A stretch of DNA of 64,000 nt. Origin: Raphanus sativus (taxonomy: Eukaryota > Streptophyta > Magnoliopsida > Brassicales > Brassicaceae). The stretch covers positions 14,074,001-14,138,000 of the forward strand of contig NC_079517.1 of the NCBI RefSeq assembly GCF_000801105.2, in the 5' to 3' direction. Of the stretch, positions 24,892-38,400 are shown piece after piece. A program made the position numbers and the translations under genes. Numbering within the stretch: the first letter of the stretch is position 1; every line of letters begins with the position of its first letter. The notes below the pieces were generated by a model that saw nothing but the letters and a program-made list of their open reading frames with translations, did not search any database and was not told where the DNA came from.

Positions 24892-27694
24892 ATGGACAAA
24901 GAGGAGGAGGCTAATAATCTTCCACCCGATAAACCTCCGAAGAGTCTAGCCCGCCCCATCTTAAACCACGAATCCTCTTCTTCTTCCTCCTCCTCTCCTG
25001 AGCTAATACGCCATCTCCAAGCCGCTTTCAAGCGCCACCGTCCCCTCAGTACGCTCTCTCCCTCTCTCTCATCTCAATTTCAGCAACTTCTATTAGGGCT
25101 TTTTTAGGGTTTAAAATATTCTCTCAAGTCACTGTAGAATTTAGGGCTTTTTAAGAGGTCAATTGTTCTTATGTTAGCTGACTCTAAAGCTCCTTCCTTT
25201 GAGTGAGTTTGCAACGGATCTTCTCCTTCTCTCATATCTTTCTTTCCTTAGATAAAATGCAGACAACCACTATCGGTCCTCGTCGAAGTGTTGTTGCTCC
25301 CCAACGACAACCTTCTAGGAGTTCTACATCTGATGTGCAGAGACCTCAGGATGTTGTTTCCTTGAGTCACAGTCTTGCTGCCAATACACTATTGACACAT
25401 GATTCAACAAACTTGGCCTCTTCTTCTGCTGCTGCTGGAGAATCCACTGAGAATAATGCGTCTACTACGCCACCTTTAATTTCAGGAACTGTTGATAATA
25501 TGTTTAACGACAATTACAACCCGCAAGTTAGTCACATGGATCTGCCTAAACCTGCTTCTGCTAGCTTAAGGAATAATCTGGATATAGGGTCTCGGGACGA
25601 AAGTGTAAGCAGAAAGGTCCAGTCTCTCGTTACCGTCACATCTAATGGTAATGCCCTCGCATTTGTTTTGCTTTGGCTTTTGCTATGTAACCACCTGAAA
25701 GTTAACTGGTTTGGTTGTTTACCTAAGAATCTTACTTTAACCTCACTTTTTACTGGCAGATATGGAATGGGATGCTGCAACAAATCAGGCTGAAGCATCA
25801 AAGCATCAGAATCTCCAATCTGTTGTTGATTCCGAGATCAGTTTGAAGTCTGGATACAAGGTTTCATCTTCCTTGGCAAAGATGGGAGAGTTTCGCAACT
25901 TCTTGAATCAACCTGCATCCCAGTGCTCTGTCATGGGGTCTTCATGTGCCACAACTACGTCGATTCATTCCTCTTCAGCTCCTATGTTAAATGCGACAAC
26001 TCAAGTCTCTCGTTCTTATGTAGATCCCCATGCTGTTCCCGTTCCAAGTCAAGGGAACTTGGCTTCTTCTTCTCGTCCTTCTTTCAAGGACAGCAACGTC
26101 CTGCAAGCAAATAAAGATGGCCCTTTACCTGAGATGCCAGCCTCGGCTGTTGTTTCAGAAGTAAGTTTCAAAGAGACAAATATATCTAAGCAGCAACAAT
26201 GCACTACAGTAGTTGAAGCTCCAATGGTATCTTCAACTCATGGGAGTGATGCTACGGCTCGTGCACCCGATGACTTGCTCACCAGTGTTAGCTCACAGCC
26301 GCAGAAACCAGATAAGCAAGAAAAGGTTGCAACAAGCAAAGGGACATCAGCGCCTCGTAAAAGAAACTATGATCCGGACTTGTTCTTCAAAGTCAATGGG
26401 AAGCTCTATCAGAGGCTTGGCAAGATAGGAAGTGGAGGAAGCAGTGAGGTCCACAAGGTTATTTCATCAGATTGTACCATATATGCTCTCAAGAAAATCA
26501 AGCTCAAGGGTCGTGACTATGCTACAGCATATGGATTTTGCCAGGAGATTGGGTATTTAAAGAAGCTGAAAGGGAAAACCAACATCATTCAGCTTATAGA
26601 CTACGAGGTATGATGCTCTTTTAGCTCTCATGTCCTTGTTCTCTTTTTTTTTTTTGGTTTCTAAGTTGCATGATTGACACTTTCCACCACAACCAACTCT
26701 CTTGTTCAATCAGGTTACAGATAAGTCTTTACTCCAGGAGGTTTTGAATGGTACGATGAGTAACAAAGATGCAAGAGTTAAAGATGATGGGTTTATATAT
26801 ATGGTACTAGAATATGGAGAAATCGATCTGGCTCACATGCTCTCTCAAAAATGGAAGGAAATTGAAGGATCAGACCGGACTATTGATGAAAATTGGCTTC
26901 GGTTCTACTGGCAGGTTCTTACGTTAACTTGTTTCTTTCTTTTTTTATAATACAGGAGGCACAGGTTATTGTATTAATTAAGAAAAATTGCAGCAAATAC
27001 TTCAAGCTGTGAACACTATACACGAGGAACGCATTGTGCATTCTGATTTGAAACCAGCAAACTTCCTTCTCGTCAGAGGCTTCTTGAAGCTTATTGACTT
27101 TGGGATCGCTAAGGCCATTAATAGCGACACTACAAACATCCAACGAGATTCACAGGTGAAAATCATTGAACTCCACATGTTTCTACTAGTTTCATCATCA
27201 CCATCCTCTTATTGGGATGTGTATCGTGACAGGTGGGGACTTTGAGTTACATGTCACCAGAAGCATTCATGTGCAACGAGAGTGATGAGAATGGAAACGT
27301 TATAAAATGTGGAAGGCCATCAGATATATGGTCACTTGGTTGCATACTGTACCAAATGGTGTATGGAAGAACACCTTTTGCAGATTACAAGACCTTCTGG
27401 GCAAAGTTCAAAGTCATAACCGATCCAAACCATGAGATTACTTACAATCAGCTCTCGAATCCTTGGCTTGTTGACCTAATGAAGAAGTGTCTAGCTTGGG
27501 ACCGAAACCAAAGATGGAGAATCCCTGAGCTTCTCCAACATCCTTTCCTCGCCCCGCCTATCCCACCTGAGCCTCGAGTCAGCAGCAGCATTCAACTGAT
27601 CAGTCACATTGCTGAAAGTTTTGGTAGTGATGACAGGGTTTCTGAACTTTGTGCCCAGCTTCAAGCTCGGTTACGAGTTCTTGGAGGAGAGTAA
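24892..27694 (+). CDS. MPS1: MPS1/TTK-type dual-specificity protein kinase (PPK1)
   Basis: Six exons (24892-25048, 25252-25647, 25760-26607, 26714-26914, 26994-27155, 27233-27694) give 741 aa. The first 390 or so residues are Ser/Thr-rich and low-complexity, as in other plant MPS1 proteins. The kinase domain starts at about residue 400. It has the Gly loop [13 protein letters not shown] (about 408-412), ATP lysine in [10 protein letters not shown] (about K429), catalytic loop [13 protein letters not shown] (D about 552), metal-binding DFG in KLIDFGIAK (D about 569), then [10 protein letters not shown] and [20 protein letters not shown]1 kinases act at kinetochores in the spindle checkpoint. 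The kinase core and [10 protein letters not shown] segment agree with the family. Start was chosen as the first in-frame ATG of exon 1; the exon 1-2 junction is the least certain. Arabidopsis counterpart by position: AT1G77720. Confidence 0.92.
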
Positions 27695-29425
27695 AAGGAA
27701 GCACTTGTTTTATCACGGTTTTTATTGGATCTTGTAAATTGATATGTTACTTTGATAGCTTTAGAAAGAAGACTTATTGTTTGTTATTGATGTCCTGCTT
27801 GATTTCATTTATCATTCTTGAGTGCTTCTCTTTTTCATGTTTCAGCATATGAACCCTTGAGAGCTCTATTCTTTAATAAACGTGGTCAATCAATTTCCAT
27901 AACGACTCGTCGTTTTCCGAAACGATAGTGCTTGTCGGATAAAGAAAGAAATAGATATTTTTTTCTTTTTTTGATAAAATTTTGTTGTAGTTACTAGTTT
28001 AATACTCTATCTTCTCCAAAAAATATAAAAATGTTTTAGTTGAAGTCTCAATAGAAATTTATTTTCATCTAGAAGATATCAATAACATTATAAATTAAAA
28101 CCAAAATTAAGCTAACAATTATAACACCATGAAATATAATAAATTCCCTAGACATAATTTGAGAATTGCTTTGCACATTAGTTACCACTACATTCTTTCT
28201 CCAAAAATATATGAACTGGCTTTGAAAAATCTTGACATGACTTCACTTAATATATGACATGTCTAATTTCCTTTATAAATATTTATATATTTGGCAAAAA
28301 AAATTAAATAAATTAATAAGTAATAATTTCTATATCAACCATTAATATAATTTTTCTTTACAAAAACTTACTTCGTCAACAATTTGAAATATATTGTAAT
28401 TAATTTTATTTATGTTTCTAAAATTTGTTATAATATATATTATCAATATTATCTGTAAGTGGTCGTACAAATATAAACTAAAACGATACTAATAAATTAA
28501 ATTTTTGTTGATATTTAATTGGTTAGAATTTATTTAAACATATACTAATAAATTATTATTTTTTATATTTAATTGGTTAGAATTTATTTAAACATATCAG
28601 TTCATTAAATAAATTAACAAATTGATTTTTACCAATTTAACATGTTTTAGCTAAAATAAAAAATCCTAAAATTATAATAATATTATATAGTAAAATGTAG
28701 TTATTATTTAAGTATAGTATTTATATCTATATTTATATATTTAGGTAATGGCTATCTATTGAATTATTAATTAAATAAATTATAAGGCAATTCTCTCAGA
28801 TAGATATTTTCATGTTTTTGTCATGAAAAGAGTCCTAAGGATAAAAATAACTAAAATGTTTAAAGTAAAAGACTCTTATACCATATCTATATATAAATAT
28901 AAATATAACCAATATATTAGTGTTTATAACGTTTATATAAAATAAATATAATCAATATATTACTTAGTTTATTTTTTTATTCATACTGAAATTTTATCTT
29001 TATTATTTCTTAATCTCTCTAAATATACTAATTTTATTTTGTTATTTAATATTTAAAACGCATGTATACCACAAATAATAATAATAAAAAAATATAAAAC
29101 TTGTATAAATAAAATTTAAATAATACATATACCGTAACATTAAGTATTCTTCATATGTATACAAAAAATCCATTTTAAAATATAAAATAGTCTAAAAGGA
29201 AATTTTCAATAAATTAATAATTCTATAAATTAAGAAAATATCAAAGTCTCAACATTATTAATTTATAAAGTTTTTACTTTAGATCCAGTACTAAAAAAAA
29301 TTGAAACCCATCATCTGATCTTTTTCACTAGGAACAATAAATAAACGTTCAATGATTTTCTTGTGTTTTTTTGTTTCTGTTAGACCCGCACAACTAGACA
29401 GATTATTTATTCTTCCAATCATATA
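27695..29425. other. Kinase 3' end and AT-rich intergenic
   Basis: An AATAAA near 27876 is a likely polyadenylation signal for the kinase gene. The rest is AT-rich without a recognised gene. A segment with TTTAATTGGTTAGAATTTAT occurs twice in tandem at about 28506-28595. Confidence 0.55.
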
Positions 29426-29686
29426 CTCCCTTTATTTCATATTAAGTGTCACTTTAACTCATTTTTTTTTGTTTCACAAAGAGTGTCATTCTACAATATC
29501 AATGCAATTTATACAATCTTTCAGCTCAAAATTAATTGTAAAATGCATTGATCTTATAAATAAAACTATTTATCTAAAATACTATTAGTTAAATATGTGA
29601 TATTAATGAAAGTATAAATATATTTTAATGAATTTCTTAACATGTGTGAAAAGTGTCTAAAATGACACTCTGTGAAACGAAGGGAG
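29426..29686. mobile_element. Stowaway-like MITE, 261 bp
   Basis: The left end CTCCCTTTATTTCATATTAA and right end, read in reverse, CTCCCTTCGTTTCACAGAG form inverted repeats. They are flanked by TA on both sides (29424-29425, 29687-29688). Internal GTGTCATT motifs are also mirrored. Non-coding. Confidence 0.8.
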
Positions 29687-31508
29687 TAAGATCTATGCAA
29701 TCTCTGCTCTCTTAGTTGATTGGTTCCATAAGGCGTCGGTCTTGCAGACGATAAAATTTTCTTTAGTGTCTTTGGTGTTCAGGTCTGGTCCGATAAGTTC
29801 CTGGTAAGATCGCTGGTTTCCTTTGTGCCTGAGTCCATTCATGGACTGAAGCTAAGCTCTTTGTCGCGATTTCAACAGGTGAAGAGCTTTGATTGTCAAA
29901 TATTAGTTGGTTTTTTATGTTGTTGTGAACAAACTCGAATTTACTTAGAAGAAAGCAAAAGAATAAAACGAATTGAGGTAAATATCCGTTTAGGATTTTT
30001 TATTATTGTGTGAATAAATAATTTTAAAAACTCTTATACCCGTATTTATAGCAGGCTCAAAACCCGATTTCCTTTTCCATATAAGAATACATACTTATCT
30101 AGAAAAAACAAATTTTCTAAACCGAAAAGGCATACCTTTCTTCGTCCAACCAACGAATACTGGACTTTTAGTGATACACAAATATTTAAGATACAAAGAT
30201 GAAACAGATGCACATATGTTCCAGCAAACTCAAGGGAAATGTTCTCATACACGGACAAAACACATAGTTTTATCTATATTTATTGATAGTCCATTGGTTT
30301 ATTATCTTCTAGAAAAAATCTTGTTTTTTCTTGTTCCCAGTCATACATGAAAGGTCTCTTAAGGGTATATATATTAAGTAGGGATGGGCAATCAGGGTTC
30401 TTCGAGTTCATTTGGATTTCTAGTTTTTAGGTTCATAAATTTTAGTCTCATTCGGATATTATAACAGTTTGGTTCGGGTTTAGTCGGATTCGGTTTGCGT
30501 TTAGTCAGATTTTGTTTGGTTTAGTTACATTTCCAAGATCCGATTGAATCCGAAATAGTTTCATGTTTGGATATTAACCGGGTTATCGGTTTTTAAAATA
30601 TTGATTTGTACTTGATTAAACTCACTATATTTCCAATAATTTCAATAAATTTATTCATGTGGCTTCTTCAAACATCTTATTTTCCTTCAAAATAATTTTG
30701 GAAAGCTCATCTATCAACCATACAAAACTTTTCTTTAAACTACACTAACAACATCAAATATAGCATGACAAATCAAAATTTTGTACGAACGAGAATATAA
30801 TTTTAACACTATTTAACATATTAAAATTAATAACTAAGAAATCTATAAACCTAAGAACACTATTTAATCTTTTAAAAAGTTATTGTTTAAACTTGAGAAG
30901 TAAATTTATTCATAATTAAATTTTTAATGCAATTGTCAAAATGTAAAACCTTAATATTAACAAAATACCAAACATATATATAAACATTTGAGTTAACTAT
31001 TCATGTAATAGATAATTATTTAGAAGTTTAATAATATCTCAGTGTATTTTGGATACATATTAAGAATTACGATCATGTTTGGTACACGTTATTTTTTAGT
31101 TTTTTGAACTTTTCGGGTTCTATCAAATATCCATTTATGTTTGAATTCGCTTTGGATAAAATTCATAATCCAAAATACCATAAAACAAGATCCATTCGAT
31201 ATTTATGTTTGATTCGAATTGGTTTGGATTTATTTTTATCGGATCAGATTTTTTTCGGATTTTTGGGTTCAGTTTATTTTTTACCCCTAATAAAGTAGTA
31301 GAAAGTGGAGAGTATGATTACGAATTAGCCACAAAAATGTATAGCACATGGTTGCGGACCCAATTGAGATGAGCCCAAGGTGATTACAAAGGCCCACCGA
31401 AGTTATTGTTTAAAAGGCAAGAAAACGTAGAGAAATGACGTGGAGGATGATTTAGACGAACAAATAAAGGGACAGGAGAGATGGTTACATGAATGTGATC
31501 GTGTCTAG
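29687..31508. other. Repeat-derived intergenic region
   Basis: No gene is supported. 30379-31289 looks like an old, inverted relative of the hAT element at 31509. It begins TAGGGATGGGCA, ends TTACCCCTA and is full of GGTTCGGGTTT-type motifs. A less AT-rich patch at 29700-29890 is unassigned. Confidence 0.5.
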
Positions 31509-32176
31509 TAGGGCTGGGCAAAAAATCCAAACCCGAAAAACCAAACCGAACTCGATCCGAAAAAGTAGCACCGAACCCGAACCGAAATTGATTAAATATC
31601 CGAACGGGTTCAAAATTTCGGTATTTAAAGAACCGAAACCGAACCCGATCCGAACCGAAATATTTTGAGTACCCGAAATAAATTTATATACTTAAATATA
31701 TACATTATTTTTATATATAATGTATATTAAAATATTAAAAATATATAAGATACCTTTAAGTTTTCCAAAATACTCGAAAAATATATGCAAATAGTCAAAA
31801 ATAAATGTTTAAAATAGCTAAAGTATACTGAAAACACCAAAATAGTTAAATATATACTGATTTTTTATCCAAATATTCAAAGAAAACCAATTTATATGTT
31901 AAATTAAGGTATTTTGACATATATGTTATGAAAATTTATATGTAATATATTATCTTTTTTAAAGATTTTGAAAATTTAAAGTACATAATTAATTTTAAAA
32001 ATTTAAAAATATTTTAAATGGGTTATCCGAACCCGAACCGAACCCGCAAAGATCCGAACCGAACCCGAACCAAAATTTAGAAATATCCGAATGGGGCTGA
32101 AATCTTTGACCCCGAAAACCCGAAACCCAAATGGACTGAATCGAAACCTGAATGGGTACCCGAACGCCCAGCCCTA
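31509..32176. mobile_element. Non-autonomous hAT element, 668 bp
   Basis: Perfect 11-bp ends TAGGGCTGGGC and GCCCAGCCCTA are flanked by the 8-bp target duplication GTGTCTAG (31501-31508, 32177-32184). Sub-terminal regions are rich in CCGAACCCGAA-like repeats in both halves. No transposase. Confidence 0.9.
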
Positions 32177-32184
32177 GTGTCTAG

Positions 32185-33140
32185 TACGTAACGATTAGTC
32201 CATTTCCCCGGTTAGTCTCCCTGAGTGATATATCAATTTTAAAATCTTTGGTCTCATTTCTTGTGATTCTAATTCTGAGGATAGCAAATCAAACAAGTGA
32301 CTAGGGAAGCTAGAGAGTATTACAGAACAAGAACATCTTCAGGCTTACTTGAAACTTGCTACTTCCTCTGCAAAGGCAACTACAGAGAAGACCACAAACC
32401 TTAGCAGACCATGCTTACCTGTTTGATCAATTCAATGAGCTTTCTTCCTTCTTCATTTCATTTGAATAAAAATGGAACCGCTGGCGACATTTTCAACCAA
32501 ACATTGACACATCTCTCCTCTCTTTATTGTCTTTTTTCTCTCGACCCTCTTCTCTTTCTTGTCTACGAGGCTCAGATTTCGCTTATTGGACTTTAATTAT
32601 TTCGTGAGACTTGGTTTCAAAATGAAATATATAGTTGGGCTTCACTTTATTGAGAGAGACTTTGAACCCAACATACTATGGCACATGCATTAATAGTACA
32701 CAATTTTACGCAAATTAGTTTTAGCTTAAATTTTCTAAATGCTAAAAAAATTCAACTTTGTTTTTGTTATGAATATGATTTGAGAAATGATTTTTTGGAG
32801 AGTTTTGGCTTGGGTATTAATATTTTTTGGGTCCAAAATTAGCTTGTGTTAACTAAAAACATTTTAAACCGTTTTTTAATCGGAGTTCGAACTAGAAACA
32901 CACTAGAAATACCTCTGGTAAAAAGTAACTTGTTGCATCGCTAAGAGCCTAAGATCTTTGTACTGTACGCTTTTTTCTACTGGAGTGTATAGTCTTCAAG
33001 TAATAATCCGTGTAATATTAATAATAGCTTTTTTAGATAAGTTTTTTTGACAAAAATATAATCAAAAATAAAAAATACAAAAAGCAAAAAAGAGAATGTC
33101 GCAAAACGCAAAATCGCAAGAAACTGTCCAAACAATTTAG
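32185..33140. other. Intergenic, no gene seen
   Basis: A short frame at 32411-32596 encodes a hydrophobic stretch without a recognisable domain and is not supported as a gene. Confidence 0.5.
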
Positions 33141-34518
33141 GTGCCGACTGGTTTTCCCGCTACCACCCGCAAACGCAACTTTTGCGGTTTACAGCGGTTG
33201 TTGACGTTTCGAAACAATCACAAAAAACGCTACAAATCGCTTCAAACCGCTCCGAACCTCTTAAAATCAAAAGCTGGTTCCAGCTAGCGTTTGCGGTTGC
33301 GGGCGGTTGCGGGAGGATAATTTTTTTTCTTTAAAAAAGAATAAATAAAAATAATACTAAAAATATCCAATAAAAATTTTCAATTGAAATAATAGAAATT
33401 GTAAAATGTATTTATATTATATTTCAATTTATATTATAAAAATTCAAAACTAAAATATTTTCTATAAATTTTTAAAATTGAATAATATGATTTTATAAAT
33501 ATAAATTTTATATTTATCATATTATTATGATCTTTAATATTTTTATAATTACATAAAATGTAAATATTGTTAAATTATTATTTAACAGATGTTACGTTTT
33601 GTAGTTTACCAGTCATAAGAGTCCCGCAAACGCAACAATTTCTAACAGATATACCAGTCGTACAAATCTCTAAAAAACGCTTAAAACCGCAACCACCCGC
33701 ACCCGCAAACTCCCGCAACTGCAACCGCAACTGCAACCGCAACCGCTGCGGTTACACCAGTCAGACCCTTAGGGATCGAATATAAGAGTTTATGGATGTG
33801 AGTAATTATAGTTTCAAGCCTTATTTAGCATTTTATATGGCTGATAATGTATTTAAAAATTGTTATATTTGTAGGATATTTGTGACTGATTCATTATGAG
33901 ATATTATCACGGTTTAATAATGAATTACCAATACAAACATACTATAATATTATAAAAATAATATACTACTGTGATAAAATATAATTACTACTAATATAAT
34001 ATGATTAATAATAATATTATGTTTATTTATTTAGTCTTTTAATTAGTTGAAAGTTATAATTTTAATTATTTATTTTGAAGATTTATATTAAAAAAGTTTA
34101 AAAAATATTTTGTTTCATTTTATATGTGTGTATATCTTTATATATGTATGTTATTAATTTTAAAAAAAATTCTAATGAATAGCTAGCTTAAAGATTTTAT
34201 AAAAAAAATTATGATACGGTTTGTGAATTTAAATTAGTGTATAAAATGTGTATATATTTTTATTTATAATATTTTCATTTTAATTTAAAATTGAAAATTT
34301 GAATTTTAGAATATTTTTAAAAATTAATTTTATATTTATTTATCCACCGGCAACCGTCTGTAACCGCAAATGCTATATGAAGTCAGCTTTTGATTTTAAG
34401 AGATTCAGAGTGGTTTGAAACAATTTATAGTGTTTCGTATGATTGTTTTGAAACGCTATCAACCGCTATCAACCGCAAAAAATGTGTTTGCGGGTGGTAA
34501 AGGGGAAACCATTCATAC
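33141..34518. mobile_element. Inverted-repeat element with Gly-codon-like CCGCAA repeats (hAT-like)
   Basis: The left arm (33141-33320) and right arm (about 34340-34518) match as reverse complements, for example TACCACCCGCAAACGCAAC against the inverted right-end sequence, CTTAAAATCAAAAGCTG in both, and GCGGTTGCGGGCGG-like blocks. Arms are about 170 bp and GC-rich; the centre is very AT-rich. A second set of CCGCAACTGCAACCGCAAC repeats at 33685-33755, ending GCGGTTACACCAGTCAGACC, suggests a nested related end. No clear target duplication was found, so the exact limits are uncertain. Confidence 0.7.
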
Positions 34519-34569
34519 TTTATGGGTATCATTTTGCCATGTATCATTCCCTCTTTGACATAACTATTT

Positions 34570-35405
34570 TTTCCCCAAATTGATATTAATAAAGGCCCAA
34601 GGACCAGAGTTACACTATAAACCATAACACCAAAATCCACTAGCCAAAAAACCACACACGGCCCAGCAGATGGTCATACAAACAATAAAAAGCCCAAGGC
34701 CCATAATACCGAAACCCAAACCCACGACCGACACCACTCTCCACGTGCTGCAATCCTCCAATCGAAGGCGCCATGCGTCGCACCCACAACGAATCGACTG
34801 ACACCGCTCTACATCACCGACGCACGCCACGGTCGGAACCCTCGATTCGCCGGAGCTGCCTGGGCTTAATTCCAGAGCACGCCGGAGACTGTCTCTACAA
34901 CTTCATGATTTTCGCCTGGCTCTAGACATGGAAAACTTCATCGGGTCTCACCAGAGATCTTCATCCACCGCCATCAAAATCAACCTCAAATGCTTCATCT
35001 TCCTGAACACATGTTCCTTCCACCGAGAGCTTCAAACAAAGACCGAGAGCTCCTCGTGAAGCCAAACCCCAACCAACCAACGGGTCGACATCAAACTAAA
35101 ACAACTATACCCTTACAGAGCCGCCGTCGACAATAGAGTCTAGACGACGTGGAGACTAAAACCGAATGCCCACTTTGACGGAAAGATGCAACGCCGGCGA
35201 GCAGAGCCGAACGCCTACCACGAGAGAGATACGACGTCGGAAGTAAAAAGATCTTCTTTTACACAAGTTTAGAAACAAAGGGGACAAAACCACGACTAAG
35301 ACCGGACCGACGGTGACTGTGGACCACACCGTCGGTCAGAGCAGATGTGTTCACCGGATCTTTCTTTCTCTCTCTAAAACTCTTTCTTTTTTTCTTTCTA
35401 TCTCC
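34570..35405 (-). mobile_element. GC-rich non-coding poly(A) retroposon (SINE or Sadhu-like candidate)
   Basis: A GC-rich island of about 836 bp in AT-rich surroundings. On the minus strand it starts GGGAGATAGAAAG and ends with a short A-tail (GGGGAAAAAATAG). AAATAGTTGTG at 35416-35406 and AAATAGTTATG at 34569-34559 differ at one base and fit a target duplication. No long ORF and no internal Pol III boxes were seen. Size, A-tail and lack of coding fit Sadhu-type retroposons of Brassicaceae, but family membership is inference. Confidence 0.5.
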
Positions 35406-35416
35406 CACAACTATTT

Positions 35417-38400
35417 AAACATAGTTAAAATTTAATAATAAAAACATATTTCAATTATAAAATTTAATAATAAAAAACATATTTCAATCAGAATAAGATG
35501 GAAAGTATCTGAGCTATAATTATGCTCTTAAGTTAAATCAAGAGAAAAGCAATATGGTTTTAGTATTGCACCTCATCGGTAAAGACTTCAAATCCAATCA
35601 TTATAAATTCAGTTTTTATTATATTATTATAAATTTATAGTTTGAATGGGAGATAAATCGAAAGTAGTTCATTTACCAACGTGGAGATAGATCGAAAGTA
35701 GTTCATATAGTTTGAATGGGAGCATCCACATAGAATTTGCCATTTTAAAATATGAGTTTATTCGCCCAATAACTTAAAAATTAAAAAAATATAATCTATT
35801 AATTTATGTTCTATCTTTTAACTACTGTTAAAAGTTATTGTTAACTTTTGGACATATTCCTTATTTCATTAATAACAAATATAATTGACCTTACCATTTG
35901 GTTATATTAATAGTTATTGGTATATAAAAAAGATATAGCTTAACTAACTTCTTATTTTATGCCATTAGATTTTACATAGCATCTTGGTGATCCACGTAAA
36001 TGTTTTGGATATACAAATTTCAAGAAAACAATAATCTATACACTAATATGATCAAATAAAATACAACAGAACTTAACCAAAAGACAAATTATATAAATTC
36101 TTGATATTTAGTCTTTTAAAATGTCAGATTTAAAATTTATAATTCTGACATAGATATAAATACTTTTTTAAAAATGTCAGATTTAAAAATGTAAGCTTGT
36201 GTGTTTGTATTAATATGTGATCATTTAAAAGTATGTTGACTGTATTCTATCAACTTTTTTTAACTATATGAATTTTTTAATTTTTTTTTAGTATAATCTA
36301 TTAATTTATAGTCTTATTTGAAATTTACTGTGACAAGTTTAAATTTGGAACTATTAAACATGTTGTGGCTACATGGCTACAGATAAAACGAACTTTATAT
36401 ATAATTTTATATGATAACCGATATATTTAAATTGAACCAACCTACAATTATACCAAGGTTTATAACTTTGTTAACCAGAATAAAATTTATTTTTAAATTG
36501 AACCAACCTACAATTATACCAATGTATACTTACAATTTCCCAAACATATTTAAAATATAAAGACATTTTTTTGTCAACAAAATATAAAGACATTTAATAA
36601 CAAAAAAAAGTTTAAATATAAAGTTTCATATCTTTAATCAAACTCACACGTTCGAATAGAACTCAAAACTTTACCAGTCTACTAAAATTGTCTTTTTAAA
36701 AACCAGAATAACAAAATCCACACCAATCCTAAATTCGTAAATAACTGAACTATTATTATATTTTTTGAACCGAAAACCAAAACCATACCAAAACCAAAAT
36801 AAGACCGAAAATCAAACACGAACTGAAGTCTATAAAATATCATCAAATCATAAAATTTCAATTTAAAAACATAAATTATAAATAAATATAATTTTGCGCA
36901 ACCGCACGGATCATAATCTAGTTAGATTTTGAAAGAAAGAGTAGAGAGATATGACAAAAAAGTAAGAAAAAGGAAAAAAAAATAGTTAGTTAATGAGTTC
37001 GTAATTTTTGTGCATATGTAATCCAATTCTTTTAAAATAAAATAACAAATATGTGAGTTCTACTTATAAAAAAAAATGTTCTAACAAAACTTCGAATGAT
37101 AGTACAACTGGGTTATTTTGCAAAGAAGAATCAAGAAGCACTAGTAACACTAGGCACCCTTCATATTTGGAGTAGTACAAGTAGGTCTCTCTTTGTAAAT
37201 ATGTAATATATAATTTTAATTTTTAACAAAGTAATATTATAAAATTCAGCATCGTCAATTATAATTAAAATATAATTTAATTTATATTCTACTAATATGT
37301 ACTTTTACATTTATTTATGTATAAGTTCATTATTGTTTTTTTTTTAAATCACAAAACATTAAATAGTTTTATCATGGTAATATAATTTTTTTTTGTCATC
37401 GGTAGTAGAATAATATTTCACCAAAAAATTATATACTTTTAAATCATCTAAAATTAAATATATATTAATTATAAAGTTCAAAATAGTGAATATATGTTTA
37501 AACTAATGTTTTATTGCATTTTAAATAAATATTTATATTTATTAAATTTGTAATTTTTTATGTCATCAACTTAAACAAATTCATATAGATTTTGTAAACC
37601 AAACTGGTAACTCCGCATTTATAATGACGACAAACGACAGTAGCTTTCTTGCACTACGTGCGAGACTGTTCGTCTTTGAATTATGCGTTTGTGGTATATG
37701 AATGATCTTCGAGTTGTGAAAAAATTTCTTCAAAATCTTTGTGTCTTTAAAATAACTTGCAAATGCTTTATTGAAATATCTAATTTTGATTATGAAAATA
37801 AGTAATAATATAATTTTTTACATATTATTTTAAATTTGTAGAATATTTTAAACTATTTTATCTACTTTTATCAATCAAACATATTTTTGAACTATTACAT
37901 CTGTTTTATTCATATTTTTACTGCTAAATCCGCTTGATCTACTTTTGTACTAGTAGAATTGATTCATTCATTCTTGTTTCATTTGATCTGTTTTATCCGT
38001 TAGATACGCAAACCTTTATGTGATTTTCTGTTTCGAAGGCTGTATAGGAACCCAATAATGTTCACTACGGCTAGATTGAAGTTTTCGGAAACGTTAATGA
38101 CTTCAGCAATTCAACAAAATCAATAATGCGAACCTAGTTTATGCTAACTTATCTCTTGTTTATGAAAGATAAGTTTTATTAAATAACAAGAGAACGTACG
38201 TATTATAGTAAAGTAGTTGGCTACCTGCAAAATATTCGTTCGTTTATGAATTATTTACATGTAACGTGTTTGATCGCATACTACGTCAGCTATGAAGATT
38301 TTTAATATAATATATTAAAAGTGTACTGAGATATTAAGTTTTTTTTAAGGCGACTGAGATATTAAGTTTTTTGAGAAAAAAGGAAAAGATGTTCAATATT

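Noticed and set aside
34615..34830. Short minus frames in the GC-rich island as a gene
   Set aside because: Frames are short and unrelated to known proteins; the A-tail and flanking repeats fit a non-coding retroposon better.
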